A stretch of 64,000 nt of DNA. Source: Brevibacterium sp. XM4083 (lineage in GTDB: Bacteria > Actinomycetota > Actinomycetes > Actinomycetales > Brevibacteriaceae). Under the pieces are notes generated by a model. That model saw nothing but the letters and a program-made list of their open reading frames with translations, made no database searches and had not been told where the DNA came from. Both the position numbers and the translations under genes were made by a program. The stretch spans positions 248,001 through 312,000 of the forward strand of contig NZ_VFYR02000004.1 of NCBI RefSeq assembly GCF_006489205.2. Direction: 5' to 3'. Every line of letters starts with the position of its first letter. The stretch's first letter is position 1. This document shows positions 8,224 to 18,357 of the stretch, piece by piece.

Positions 8224-9582
8224 ATGTCTTTCACCTGCACCGAATGCGGATACTCGACCGTGAAGTGGCTCGGGCGGTGCCCCGAATGCCAGGCCTGGGG
8301 CACTCTCGAGGAGAAGGGCGCCGGTGCGACGTCGGTGAAGACGAAGGTGAAGAAGTCGAGCGGGGCGAAGTCGATCACCGAGGTGGACACGACCCTGGCG
8401 GTGGCGAAGCGGACCTTCGTCGACGAATTCGACCGGGTGCTCGGCGGCGGCATCGTCCCCGGCGGGGTCATCCTGCTCTCCGGGGAGCCCGGAGTCGGGA
8501 AGTCGACTCTCCTCCTCGACGTCGCCGCGCGCGCCGCGAAGTTCGAATCGGCGGTCCTCTACGTCACCGGCGAGGAGTCGGCCGGACAGGTGCGGCTGCG
8601 CGCCGACCGGATCAACGCCCTCGAGGAGAACCTGCTGCTGGCCGCGGAGACCGACCTCGGCGCCGTGCTCGGGCTCATCGAAGCCGAGAACCCCGACCTG
8701 CTCATCGTCGACTCGATCCAGACGCTCGCCTCCTCGGAGGTCGACGGCGTGCCCGGCGGGGTCACCCAGGTCAGGGAGGTCGCGGCCGCCCTCATCCGGG
8801 AGGCGAAGTCCCGGTCCCTGTCGACCGTGCTCGTCGGACACATCACGAAGGACGGCACGATCGCCGGACCCCGTCTCCTCGAGCACCTCGTCGATGTCGT
8901 GTGCACCTTCGAAGGCGAGAAGCACTCCCGGCTGCGGATGCTGCGGGCGATCAAGAACCGGTTCGGTCCCACCGACGAGGTCGGCTGCTTCGACATGGAG
9001 GAGAACGGGATCAAGAGCCTCGAGGATCCCTCCGGTCTCTTCCTCTCCCGCGCGTCAGGGTCCACGCCGGCGGGCACGTGCCTGACGGTCAACCAGGAGG
9101 GCAAGCGGCCGCTGCTCGTCGAGGTGCAGTCCCTGGTCACCGAGTCCGCGGCCGGTCAGACGCGGCGTTCGGTGTCGGGAGTCGACTCCTCGCGGGTGGC
9201 GATGATGATCGCCGTGCTCAGCCAGAAGGTCTCCGCGGCCGGGTTCGCGAAGTCCGATGTCTTCGTCGCCACAGTCGGTGGGGCCAAGCTCGTCGAACCG
9301 GCCAATGATCTGGCGATCTGCCTGTCTCTGGCCTCGGCCGCTCTGGGGCGGGCCCTCTACGCGAAGTTCGTCGCGATCGGCGAGATCAGCCTCTCCGGTG
9401 AGATCCGCAATGTGCCCAACCTCGGCCAGCGGCTGAGCGAGGCGGCACGGTTGGGCATGACGCGGGCGATCGTCGCCCGTGGCGCGCTGCGCAACGTCTC
9501 GATCCCCGACGGCATGGTCGTCAAGGAATGCGAGCACGTCGCCGAGGCGGTCGAACTCGTCCTCAACGACAAGGACAAGTGA
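8224..9582 (+). CDS. radA: DNA repair protein RadA/Sms
   Basis: A 452-aa RecA-like branch-migration ATPase that helps process recombination intermediates. The N-terminal zinc finger carries cysteines at about residues 5, 8, 19 and 22 (CTECGYSTVKWLGRCPEC). Walker A is GEPGVGKSTLL near residue 88, and the RadA-specific KNRFG motif is near residue 244. The Lon-like C-terminal domain follows. I see no clear ribosome binding site before the ATG. In many Actinobacteria disA and mutY follow radA; here mutY lies 1.3 kb downstream and disA is not between them. Confidence 0.95.
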   Translation: MSFTCTECGYSTVKWLGRCPECQAWGTLEEKGAGATSVKTKVKKSSGAKSITEVDTTLAVAKRTFVDEFDRVLGGGIVPGGVILLSGEPGVGKSTLLLDVAARAAKFESAVLYVTGEESAGQVRLRADRINALEENLLLAAETDLGAVLGLIEAENPDLLIVDSIQTLASSEVDGVPGGVTQVREVAAALIREAKSRSLSTVLVGHITKDGTIAGPRLLEHLVDVVCTFEGEKHSRLRMLRAIKNRFGPTDEVGCFDMEENGIKSLEDPSGLFLSRASGSTPAGTCLTVNQEGKRPLLVEVQSLVTESAAGQTRRSVSGVDSSRVAMMIAVLSQKVSAAGFAKSDVFVATVGGAKLVEPANDLAICLSLASAALGRALYAKFVAIGEISLSGEIRNVPNLGQRLSEAARLGMTRAIVARGALRNVSIPDGMVVKECEHVAEAVELVLNDKDK

Positions 9583-9709
9583 GCCGACGGGCGGTGCCTG
9601 CGGTCGCCGGTCGCGGCGATCGCGGCCTGCGCGGCTGGTGTGCGATGTCAGTGACCTCGGAGGGGAGAAAATCCGAGACTTCCGCGGCGAAACAGGGCAT
9701 GCTTGAAAG

Positions 9710-10102
9710 ATGACCACGACAGTGTTTCCGGCACTGAGGACGACGGACATCGCGGCGACGACCGCGATGCTCATCACCCTCGGCTTCGTCGAGCGCGTCA
9801 CGGTGCGGGACGAGGACGACCCGAGTCTCGTCCTCCATGCCGAATACGCGCTCGGTGAGACCGGCGGAGTGATGATCGGGTCCGTGCGCCATGACGGTTC
9901 GGCCCTCGACAGCGTCGGCGGGGCGGCGATCTACGTCGTCGTCCCCACCGAACGGGAGGTCGACCGGCTCTATCGTGAGATCCGCGAGCTCGGGCATGCG
10001 ATCGTCCGGCCGGTGGCCACGCAGTCCCACGGCGGACGGGAGTTCGCGTTCCGCGACCACGACGGCAATTCGTGGGGTGTGGGCTCGTACCGCGGCGTCT
10101 GA
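9710..10102 (+). CDS. VOC-superfamily (glyoxalase-like) protein
   Basis: A 130-aa protein with a single vicinal-oxygen-chelate fold. It shows a beta-alpha-beta start (FPALRTTDIAATTAMLITLG), the central VGGAAIYVVVPTEREVDRLY, and the closing strand REFAFRDHDGNSWGVGSY typical of the SgaA/glyoxalase-like group. Metal ligands cannot be assigned with confidence. The ribosome binding site is weak (GAAAG). It sits between radA and a convergent membrane protein and shows no pathway context. Confidence 0.82.
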   Translation: MTTTVFPALRTTDIAATTAMLITLGFVERVTVRDEDDPSLVLHAEYALGETGGVMIGSVRHDGSALDSVGGAAIYVVVPTEREVDRLYREIRELGHAIVRPVATQSHGGREFAFRDHDGNSWGVGSYRGV

Positions 10103-10107
10103 GCGGA

Positions 10108-10881
10108 TTAGCCGTCGGAGTTCTCGGTCTCCGTGGGCTTCGGAGTCGGCGACTCGGTCGCCATCTTCTCCTCCTCGGCCTTCTTCTTGTCGGCTTCTTC
10201 CTTCTCTTTGGCCTTCGTCGCCTCGTCCTTCTCGAGCTCGAAGGGCACAGGTTTGCTCTCTTTGTCGCCGAGTTTGACGATGAGATCGTACGTGCCCGCC
10301 TCGAAGCCCTTGCTCGCCTTGTTGCAGTTCTTGTCGACGCGGACCCGGTTCCATTCGAACTGGGCGGTCTTCTGGGACTGCGGAGCGAACTCCGTCGGCG
10401 CTTCGGCGTTCTCATCGTCGTCGGCGGCGCAGTACTTCGAGGACCACACGACGTCCCCTTCCTGCTCGACGACGAACTCCTGTTGCTTCGTGCCGACCTC
10501 GATGAGGCAGGTGGCCGTGTGGTTGTTGCCGATGACCATCTCGAACTTCGGCTTCGTGTTCTCGTCGTAGCTCTTCTTGTCGGCCTTCGCGCTCACCGAG
10601 ACGGAGTCCGGCGGGCAGGCGCCGCTGGCGGCCTGCGCGTCGGGGACCGGAGCCTGCGGGGTCGGTGAGGCGCTCGTGGGAGCGTCGGCCGCGGTCGGCT
10701 CCTGGTCGGTCAGACCGCCGATCGCCTTCGTGATGCCGGCGACACCGAGCACGATGAGTCCGATGACGACGAGGCTGAGCACCGCCAGGGTGATCCGCCG
10801 CCGACGGTAGACGTGCGCAGGCAGCTTGCCGCTAGACTGGCGGGGCTGTTTCGGCTGCGAACCACGATCGGAAGGAGTCAT
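10108..10881 (-). CDS. Membrane-anchored secreted protein of unknown function
   Basis: A 257-aa protein. A short basic cytoplasmic start (KLPAHVYRRRR) precedes one transmembrane helix, ITLAVLSLVVIGLIVLGVAG. Next come a Thr/Pro/Ala-rich linker, an extracellular beta domain of about 130 residues with four cysteines that could form disulfides, and a charged tail (KAKEKEEADKKKAEEEK) ending in PTPKPTETE. The domain resembles immunoglobulin-like or DUF4232-like accessory folds only in general shape. I do not recognise the family. It is divergent from mutY with about 25 bases between starts. Confidence 0.75.
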   Translation of the reverse strand: MTPSDRGSQPKQPRQSSGKLPAHVYRRRRITLAVLSLVVIGLIVLGVAGITKAIGGLTDQEPTAADAPTSASPTPQAPVPDAQAASGACPPDSVSVSAKADKKSYDENTKPKFEMVIGNNHTATCLIEVGTKQQEFVVEQEGDVVWSSKYCAADDDENAEAPTEFAPQSQKTAQFEWNRVRVDKNCNKASKGFEAGTYDLIVKLGDKESKPVPFELEKDEATKAKEKEEADKKKAEEEKMATESPTPKPTETENSDG

Positions 10882-10905
10882 CGCAATGAGCCTAGGCAAT
10901 TGCGA

Positions 10906-12051
10906 ATGAGCATCCAAATGACACACCGCACCTCTGCCGAAACTGGGATCACCCCCACAGCACCGGTCTTCCCGGACGTGCCCGAGTCCGCCATCACACG
11001 CGTCCAGACGACGATCATCGACTGGTTCGAGGCAGCCGCCCGACCCCTGCCGTGGCGGGCCGAAGGCACCTCGGCGTGGGCGGTCCTCGTCAGCGAGATC
11101 ATGTCCCAGCAGACTCCGGTCTCCCGCGTCGCCCCACGCTGGAGCGAATGGCTCGAGCGCTGGCCCACTCCTGCCGACCTGGCGGCAGCCCCCACCGCCG
11201 AGGTGCTCCAGCGATGGGATCGCCTCGGCTACCCGCGTCGTGCGCTGCGGCTGCAGGAAGCCGCGAGAGTCATCGCCGACGACCACGACAACCAGGTGCC
11301 CGACACTGCTGCCGCTCTCGAGACGCTGCCGGGGATCGGGTCGTACACCGCGGCAGCCGTCGCCTCGTTCGCTCACGGCGAGCGCACCACGGTCCTCGAT
11401 ACGAATGTGCGCCGAGTCCTCGTCCGCGTCTTCGCCGGCCGAGACCGGCCCACGGTGTCACCGAGCCGCAGGGAGACCGTCTGGGCCGAACGGTTCGTCC
11501 CCGCGACCGATCATGTGGCGTGGAACGCCGGGGTCATGGAGTTCGGTGCCCTCGTGTGCACCGCCCGCAGTCCGAAGTGCGAGGACTGCCCGCTCGCGGA
11601 CATCTGCGCCTGGAACCTCGCCGGACGCCCCGCCTCGGCGGCGAAGCCGAAGACCCAGAAGTGGGCCGGTACGGACCGCCAGCTGCGCGGGGCGATCATG
11701 GACGTCCTCAAGGCCGCACATGCAGAAGCCGCCGAGGCGGGCAATCGGTCGACCTCGGTGGTCGAGAGGTCTTCGGTGGTCCCGGGGTCCTCGGCGGTCG
11801 AGAAGGCGGCGAACGCAACCACAGGTCGCGCATCCGCCGCGACCGATGCCATCGCGGTCGATCTTTTCACGGCACCGACTGCCGAACTCGATGACGAGCG
11901 CCTCGGCACCCTGGGCCCGACCACCTCGGCGAAGCTGACGACGATGCGCGATCTCAGCGCGGATGCGGACCGCATCTCACGACTCATCGCCGATCTCGTC
12001 ACCGACGGGTTGGCTCACCGCAGCGGGGACCGTCTCAGCCTGCCGCGGTGA
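10906..12051 (+). CDS. mutY: A/G-specific adenine glycosylase MutY
   Basis: A base-excision repair glycosylase that removes adenine mispaired with 8-oxoguanine. It has the catalytic glutamate in SEIMSQQT, the helix-hairpin-helix LETLPGIGSYTAAAVASF, the catalytic aspartate in VLDTNVRRVL, and the iron-sulfur cluster cysteines spaced C-x6-C-x2-C-x5-C (CTARSPKCEDCPLADIC). The 381-aa length includes a low-complexity Ser/Val/Ala insertion at about 275-325 before a small C-terminal winged-helix-like segment. I chose ATG 10906 because MutY homology begins soon after it. The 3' end overlaps the convergent CGNR gene by 17 bases. Confidence 0.93.
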   Translation: MSIQMTHRTSAETGITPTAPVFPDVPESAITRVQTTIIDWFEAAARPLPWRAEGTSAWAVLVSEIMSQQTPVSRVAPRWSEWLERWPTPADLAAAPTAEVLQRWDRLGYPRRALRLQEAARVIADDHDNQVPDTAAALETLPGIGSYTAAAVASFAHGERTTVLDTNVRRVLVRVFAGRDRPTVSPSRRETVWAERFVPATDHVAWNAGVMEFGALVCTARSPKCEDCPLADICAWNLAGRPASAAKPKTQKWAGTDRQLRGAIMDVLKAAHAEAAEAGNRSTSVVERSSVVPGSSAVEKAANATTGRASAATDAIAVDLFTAPTAELDDERLGTLGPTTSAKLTTMRDLSADADRISRLIADLVTDGLAHRSGDRLSLPR

Positions 12052-12664
12052 TGCTGGACTCGGAACTACCGTCTGTCAGGTGATTCGTCGATTGCGCAGA
12101 ACCTTGGGACATCGATTGCCGATGAGTGTATTTGGCAACTTTGGCCCGATTTCCGCAACGTTTCATCGAACACCATCGTCGGCTGTTCGCGCGAGATGTA
12201 TCAACGAAGGCAATCCCGCAACGCTCATGCGCACACGTCTTGATTCGGCTGGGTTCACCGCGCTCGAACACCTCGATCGCGTTGCCAGCGATGAGTCCGA
12301 GCACCGTTGCTGCAGACGGTTCGGAGCGAACGACTGCGACTCCGGCATCGGCCCACTCCAATTTCGGTGACAGGGCCCCAGCGGTTCCGCCACCTCCGCT
12401 GACAGCACCGTTGATGATCTCGAGGTCAGTGAGGTCGAGTGTGCTCGGATTCTCCAACAGCCGACTGATTGCCGCGCGAAGCCTCAGCGCCTGTGCAAAC
12501 TCTTCCTCTGTCGGCGTCACTGCGCTCCACTGCCCGGTGGAGGCAATCCATCGTGCCAGTTCCTCTGGCCCGTGAAGTGTCTCCCGCCCTGGACCGAATC
12601 GGTCGCGGAGTGTGTTGACGAAGTCAAGACTGATCTCCCCGCCGAACCACAGCCAGTCATCCAT
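12035..12664 (-). CDS. CGNR zinc-finger transcriptional regulator (ABATE domain)
   Basis: A 209-aa protein with an N-terminal ABATE-like domain (GGEISLDFVNTLRDRFGPGR) and a C-terminal CGNR zinc finger. The finger begins CAHERCGIAFVDTSRANSRR and ends WCSMKRCGNRAKVAKY, giving four metal-binding cysteines and the name-giving CGNR. Proteins of this type are putative stress or metabolite-responsive regulators. It is divergent from an alpha/beta hydrolase gene, and a strong palindrome lies between the starts, so local repression of both genes is likely. The ATG chosen gives MDDWLWFGGE. Confidence 0.9.
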   Translation of the reverse strand: MDDWLWFGGEISLDFVNTLRDRFGPGRETLHGPEELARWIASTGQWSAVTPTEEEFAQALRLRAAISRLLENPSTLDLTDLEIINGAVSGGGGTAGALSPKLEWADAGVAVVRSEPSAATVLGLIAGNAIEVFERGEPSRIKTCAHERCGIAFVDTSRANSRRWCSMKRCGNRAKVAKYTHRQSMSQGSAQSTNHLTDGSSESSITAAG

Positions 12665-12695
12665 GTTCCCACGATATCGCGAAACCTTGTTGCCT

Positions 12696-12718
12696 GCTAA
12701 CCGGTTAATATGGTTAGC
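12696..12718. promoter_or_regulatory. Palindromic operator between CGNR gene and hydrolase
   Basis: GCTAACC (12696-12702) and GGTTAGC (12712-12718) form a perfect 7-bp inverted repeat with a nine-base centre, overlapping a second perfect palindrome TAACCGGTTA (12698-12707). It sits 8 bases upstream of the hydrolase ATG and 32 bases from the CGNR start, in the only AT-rich part of the spacer. It also overlaps a possible -10 (TTAATA). The CGNR protein is the obvious candidate ligand. Confidence 0.6.
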
Positions 12719-12725
12719 TGACACC

Positions 12726-13601
12726 ATGAACTCACGCTTCGTCAATGTCGATGGACTTGCTTTCCACTGCCTTCTCGGCGACACCACCTCCGCTGACGCC
12801 GAAACCGTTGTGCTGCTTCATGGTTGGCCCCAGACGGCCAGCTGCTGGCGAGATGTCATTCCCGGACTGTACGGCCCGGACGCCGACACCCAATACCACG
12901 TCATCGCACCGGACCTCCGCGGCTACGGGCTCAGTGACAAGCCGACGGAAGGATACGACAAACGGAGCATGTCCCGGGACATCCTCGGCATCATGGATTC
13001 CTTCGGCGTCGACCGGGCTCATTTCGTCGGCCATGACCGCGGCGGCCGGGTCGCGCACCGACTTGCCCTCGACTCTCCCGAGAGAGTCTCCTCGCTCGCT
13101 GTTCTCGACATCGCCCCCACCCATGCGATGTTCACAAACGGGAGGATGCGCACCGCCGAAGGCTTCTTCCACTGGCTCCTCCACATGCAGAAGGATCTGC
13201 CGGAGACGCTCACCGCAGGCAGGACCGCTGAGTACCTTCGCTACTTCTTCGAACGCTGGACCGTCCGCCGCGATCGCCTCGAGCCGCACATCGACGACTA
13301 TGTTCGCGCCTTCGAAAAGCCCGGCGCTATGCGTGCTGGCTTCGACGACTACCGTGCCACCCACGAGGATGTCGCCCTCGACGACGAGGACTTCCGCGCC
13401 CAGCGGAAACTGACGGTGCCGGTGCTTGCACTGTGGGGTGCTGGCGGCCTCGCCGCGAACACGGATATCACGACCGTCTGGGAGAGCTACACGGAGAACC
13501 TGGACGGGCGACCCATTCCCGACTGCGGTCATTTCATCCCCGAGGAGGCACCAGAGACACTGCTCTCCGCACTGCGCGAGTTCTGGTCGCAGTCCGCCTG
13601 A
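12726..13601 (+). CDS. Alpha/beta hydrolase of the haloacetate dehalogenase/epoxide hydrolase group
   Basis: A 291-aa alpha/beta hydrolase. The oxyanion segment is VVLLHGWPQTASCWRDV. The nucleophile is an aspartate in VGHDRGGRVAHRLALD near residue 105, as in fluoroacetate dehalogenases and epoxide hydrolases rather than serine esterases. The base histidine lies in DCGHFIPEEAPE close to the C-terminus. Upstream is a palindromic operator shared with the divergent CGNR regulator. No clear ribosome binding site is seen, so translation may be leaderless. Substrate unknown. Confidence 0.88.
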   Translation: MNSRFVNVDGLAFHCLLGDTTSADAETVVLLHGWPQTASCWRDVIPGLYGPDADTQYHVIAPDLRGYGLSDKPTEGYDKRSMSRDILGIMDSFGVDRAHFVGHDRGGRVAHRLALDSPERVSSLAVLDIAPTHAMFTNGRMRTAEGFFHWLLHMQKDLPETLTAGRTAEYLRYFFERWTVRRDRLEPHIDDYVRAFEKPGAMRAGFDDYRATHEDVALDDEDFRAQRKLTVPVLALWGAGGLAANTDITTVWESYTENLDGRPIPDCGHFIPEEAPETLLSALREFWSQSA

Positions 13602-13636
13602 ACCACGGTCTGACCCCTTCGGGATCGCCCCCTGCT

Positions 13637-14215
13637 CTACAGGTACTTGATCATTCGGGTGTTGCCGAGGGTGTTCGGTTTGACCCTGGCGAGGTCAAGG
13701 AACTCGGCCACACCTTCGTCGGCTGAGTGGAGGAGTTCGACGTAGACCTCCGGTGAGACGGGGATGCCCTTGATCGGTTCGAATCCGAGGGAGCCGAAGA
13801 ATCCGGTTTCGAACGTCAAGCAGAAGACCCTGTCGACCCCGATCTCCACGGCATCGGCGAGGAGCTGGCGGATGAGGGCCTTGCCCACTCCCCTGCCCCG
13901 GTAGTCAGGGGACGTCGCGACGGTGCGCGCCTCGGCGAGGTCGGACCAGATGATGTGGAGGGCCGCGCAGCCGGCAAGGACTTCGCTGCCGTCGGGTCGC
14001 TCATCGACGACGAGCCAGAACTCCTGCAGCGACTCGAAGTACGTCACCGTGTCCTTCGCGAGGAGGATGCGCTCTTCGGCCAGGGGGGCCACGAGCGCCT
14101 CGATGCCCTTGACGTCGGACGTCCGTGCCCGCCGCAGCCGCAGCCCACTGGGAAGTCCGTGGGTCTGGTGGTGGTCGGAGGCGACGAGTCCGTGGTCGAA
14201 GGTGGCTGAGCTCAT
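13637..14215 (-). CDS. argA: Amino-acid N-acetyltransferase (mycobacterial ArgA-like)
   Basis: A GNAT-fold acetyltransferase of about 192 aa. It resembles the short actinobacterial N-acetylglutamate synthase: RLRRARTSDVKGIEALVAPL, then VTYFESLQEFWLVVDE and the acetyl-CoA pyrophosphate loop SPDYRGRGVGKALIRQLL. If correct, it makes N-acetylglutamate, the first step of arginine synthesis. The ATG at 14215 is used; ATG 14233 (MVLNEGMSS) is an alternative, and neither has an ideal ribosome binding site. It converges with the alpha/beta hydrolase gene. No other arginine genes are in the window. Confidence 0.8.
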   Translation of the reverse strand: MSSATFDHGLVASDHHQTHGLPSGLRLRRARTSDVKGIEALVAPLAEERILLAKDTVTYFESLQEFWLVVDERPDGSEVLAGCAALHIIWSDLAEARTVATSPDYRGRGVGKALIRQLLADAVEIGVDRVFCLTFETGFFGSLGFEPIKGIPVSPEVYVELLHSADEGVAEFLDLARVKPNTLGNTRMIKYL

Positions 14216-14325
14216 TCCCTCATTCAACACCATCGCGCTCAGGTGCCGACGGTGCGTCCACACAGGTCTGCGCCACTGTGACGGCGATTGTGCGCCGCCT
14301 CCACGGTGATCTCGAGCCCGAAATC

Positions 14326-14449
14326 GCCATGGATGTGGCGCAGAACCCGGAGGGCCGCCATGGACGTGGCGCACAACGCGCGGCGCCGCCGTGGATGTGG
14401 CGCACAACCCGGAGGGCCGCCATGGACGTGGCGCACAACGCGAGGCGCC
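14326..14449. repeat. 31-bp tandem repeat, four copies in alternating A/B types
   Basis: Four consecutive 31-bp units start at 14326, 14357, 14388 and 14419. Each begins GCCRTGGAYGTGGCGCASAA. Units 1 and 3 then continue CCCGGAGGGCC and units 2 and 4 GCGMGGCGCC, so the array is really a 62-bp unit repeated twice. Another copy of the core in reverse orientation (TGCGCCAC) lies near 14269. The region lies between argA and the clpC terminator. The repeat is not a CRISPR because there are no spacers. Confidence 0.85.
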
Positions 14450-14462
14450 CTGACAATGCGAA

Positions 14463-14504
14463 GCGGCCCCGGGCGAGAACCGAAGTTCTCAGGCCCGGGG
14501 CCGC
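14463..14504 (-). terminator. Strong hairpin downstream of clpC
   Basis: GCGGCCCCGGGC (14463-14474) pairs with the mirrored GCCCGGGGCCGC, and GAGAAC pairs with GTTCTC around a CGAA tetraloop. This gives an 18-bp stem with one bulge. It lies about 65 bases after the clpC stop and is placed as its intrinsic terminator. There is no T-tract, which is common for hairpin terminators in GC-rich Actinobacteria. Confidence 0.7.
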
Positions 14505-14570
14505 CTCAGGAGGGGTGACTATGCGCTCAGCAGACCACTGTCAGTCAGCCGGTCAGCGGACCGCTGCCGG

Positions 14571-17105
<2,535 letters not shown>

Positions 17106-17170
17106 ATTCACCCTCCTGGAGTTCTGGTATCTGTAGAGCGTAACGACCCAACCTCGGGTTCTATTGCACG

Positions 17171-17208
17171 TTTCGCCATCAGCCGAAACCGTTCGGCTCA
17201 GGGCGAAA
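17171..17208. promoter_or_regulatory. Nested inverted repeat upstream of clpC
   Basis: TTTCGCC (17171-17177) pairs with GGCGAAA (17202-17208), and inside them AGCCGAA (17181-17187) pairs with TTCGGCT (17192-17198). The same sequence can be read as two tandem dyads, TTTCG-N8-CGAAA and TTCG-N8-CGAA. It lies 66-103 bases before the clpC start. Protein binding (a Clp-gene regulator such as ClgR) or an RNA hairpin are both possible; the match to the published ClgR motif is only partial. Confidence 0.5.
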
Positions 17209-17724
17209 TCCCTTGATCTCCCGCCGAGGCGGTCGGTCGGAACCCGGTCAGCTGCCGTCGGTCGGGCGCACCGTTGGGACGCTGCCGCGACCGGCGCACA
17301 CAGCACCCCGCTCGCGCCGAACCCTTCCGTGCTTACACTGTATATTCGGAGTCCCCGGGTTTCCGGATGGGTGCGGACCTGGTCTCTTCCAAAGTCCTTT
17401 TGACCGCCTCGCCGATTGTCATCCCGGTGACGGCACCCTCAAACACCGCACTCAACGCAGACGGCGTTGCCGATATTCCGCCACCGGCATTGCCGCGTGG
17501 AATGCCGGTGGCGAAGAAACAAACGGACACGCGTCGCGTTCAGACAATTCTCAAGGAAGTCGCTTTGCGCGGCTAATCCCTAACCGCGTCCCTCGGGGCA
17601 CGAGGCTGCCGCAGATTCGCAGTCACCTGCACGGATGGCCGGCCGCGGGCGCAGACCCCACGGTCCGGCTCGTCACGGGCAGCGGAAAGGTGCAGGAGAC
17701 GAAATGCCGCCAGTGACGAAACGA
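17209..17724. other. Intergenic region without a supported gene
   Basis: About 500 bases between the clpC control region and the lsr2 terminator. Open frames here (for example 17274-17576 forward and 17333-17530 reverse) have no recognisable motifs or good ribosome binding sites. A local AT-rich patch (GTGCTTACACTGTATATTC, near 17329-17347) could be a promoter. A copy of the over-represented oligomer CGCCGAGGCGG is at 17222-17232. Otherwise I see nothing. Confidence 0.5.
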
Positions 17725-17759
17725 CCGAGGGACCGATGCTCGTGTCATCGGTCCCTCGG
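17725..17759 (-). terminator. Hairpin downstream of lsr2
   Basis: CCGAGGGACCGATG (17725-17738) and its exact complement CATCGGTCCCTCGG (17746-17759) form a 14-bp stem with a seven-base loop. It lies 48 bases past the lsr2 stop and is the likely end of the lysS - small protein - lsr2 transcript. Confidence 0.75.
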
Positions 17760-17806
17760 CGAAATCGGTGCCCCGATCGGGCGCCTCTGTTCAGTTGTGC
17801 CTGTGC

Positions 17807-18142
17807 TCAGTTCCCTGCGGCTTCGTAGGCCTGGACGATCTCCTGGGGGATCCGTCCGCGATCACCGAGCTGGTAGCCGTTCTCCTGCGCCCATTCGCGG
17901 ATCTTCGCGGTGTCGCGCTTGGGGCCCGAACCGGTCGATCCTCCGCGGCGCCCGCGTGAACCCGGGTTGGCCACACGGCGGGCTTTGGCGATATAGGGAG
18001 CAAAGGTCTCACGCAGCTCTTCGGCATTCTTCGTGGACAGTTCCAGTTCATAAGTCCCCTGGTCGAGGCTGAACCGAACGGTTTCGGCTGCTTCCGAACC
18101 GTCGAAATCATCCGTGAGAACGAGTCGCATCTCCCGTGCCAT
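17807..18142 (-). CDS. lsr2: Lsr2, nucleoid-associated xenogeneic silencer
   Basis: A 111-aa H-NS analogue that bridges AT-rich DNA and silences transcription. The N-terminal dimerisation region (MAREMRLVLTDDFDGSEAAE) is followed by a basic linker (GSRGRRGGSTGSGPKR). The C-terminal DNA-binding domain contains the AT-hook-like RGR in GYQLGDRGRIPQEI. The ATG chosen gives the canonical start MAREM and lies 35 bases inside the preceding small gene in another frame, so translation is probably coupled. The gene ends the lysS operon before a hairpin terminator. Confidence 0.95.
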   Translation of the reverse strand: MAREMRLVLTDDFDGSEAAETVRFSLDQGTYELELSTKNAEELRETFAPYIAKARRVANPGSRGRRGGSTGSGPKRDTAKIREWAQENGYQLGDRGRIPQEIVQAYEAAGN

Positions 18143-18353
18143 GTTCACTCTTTTCATTTTCAGACGACTTTACGGGTGTAAGCATAACACCCGAATCTCC
18201 ATTATCGTCCAATTCGCTAACTTCATGCTCGGAATAGAATTTCTCGATCTGCTCGCGTTCTGTCCGATCTGCGCGAACAATGCCGCGCATCACGTACCAG
18301 AAGAGCAATGCGATGCAGATCGACGGAAGCAGCGCCTTGATGAGATCCAGCAC
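18108..18353 (-). CDS. Small single-helix membrane protein between lysS and lsr2
   Basis: An 81-aa protein starting from GTG with GGAAGG upstream. It begins LDLIKALLPSICIALLFWYV, one transmembrane helix, then MRGIVRADRTEREQIEKFYS and a hydrophilic tail. Small proteins of this shape (hydrophobic helix, then a MR-x4-ADR-like motif) sit between lysS and lsr2 in other Actinobacteria as far as I recall. The start is four bases from the lysS stop, and the 3' end overlaps lsr2. Function unknown. Confidence 0.8.
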   Translation of the reverse strand: MLDLIKALLPSICIALLFWYVMRGIVRADRTEREQIEKFYSEHEVSELDDNGDSGVMLTPVKSSENEKSEHGTGDATRSHG

Positions 18354-18357
18354 GGTC

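Noticed and set aside
14326-14449. Possible CRISPR-like array
   Set aside because: The 31-bp units are directly adjacent without unique spacers, alternate in two types, and no cas gene is present.
14220-14456. Short reverse frames with repeated peptide LCATSMAALRVV
   Set aside because: The apparent repeat protein is just the 31-bp tandem DNA repeat read in frame; there is no ribosome binding site and the repeats are not multiples that suggest a domain.
17213-17716. Forward open frames upstream of clpC
   Set aside because: They overlap the clpC control region, lack recognisable motifs and ribosome binding sites, and cross a terminator-like region.
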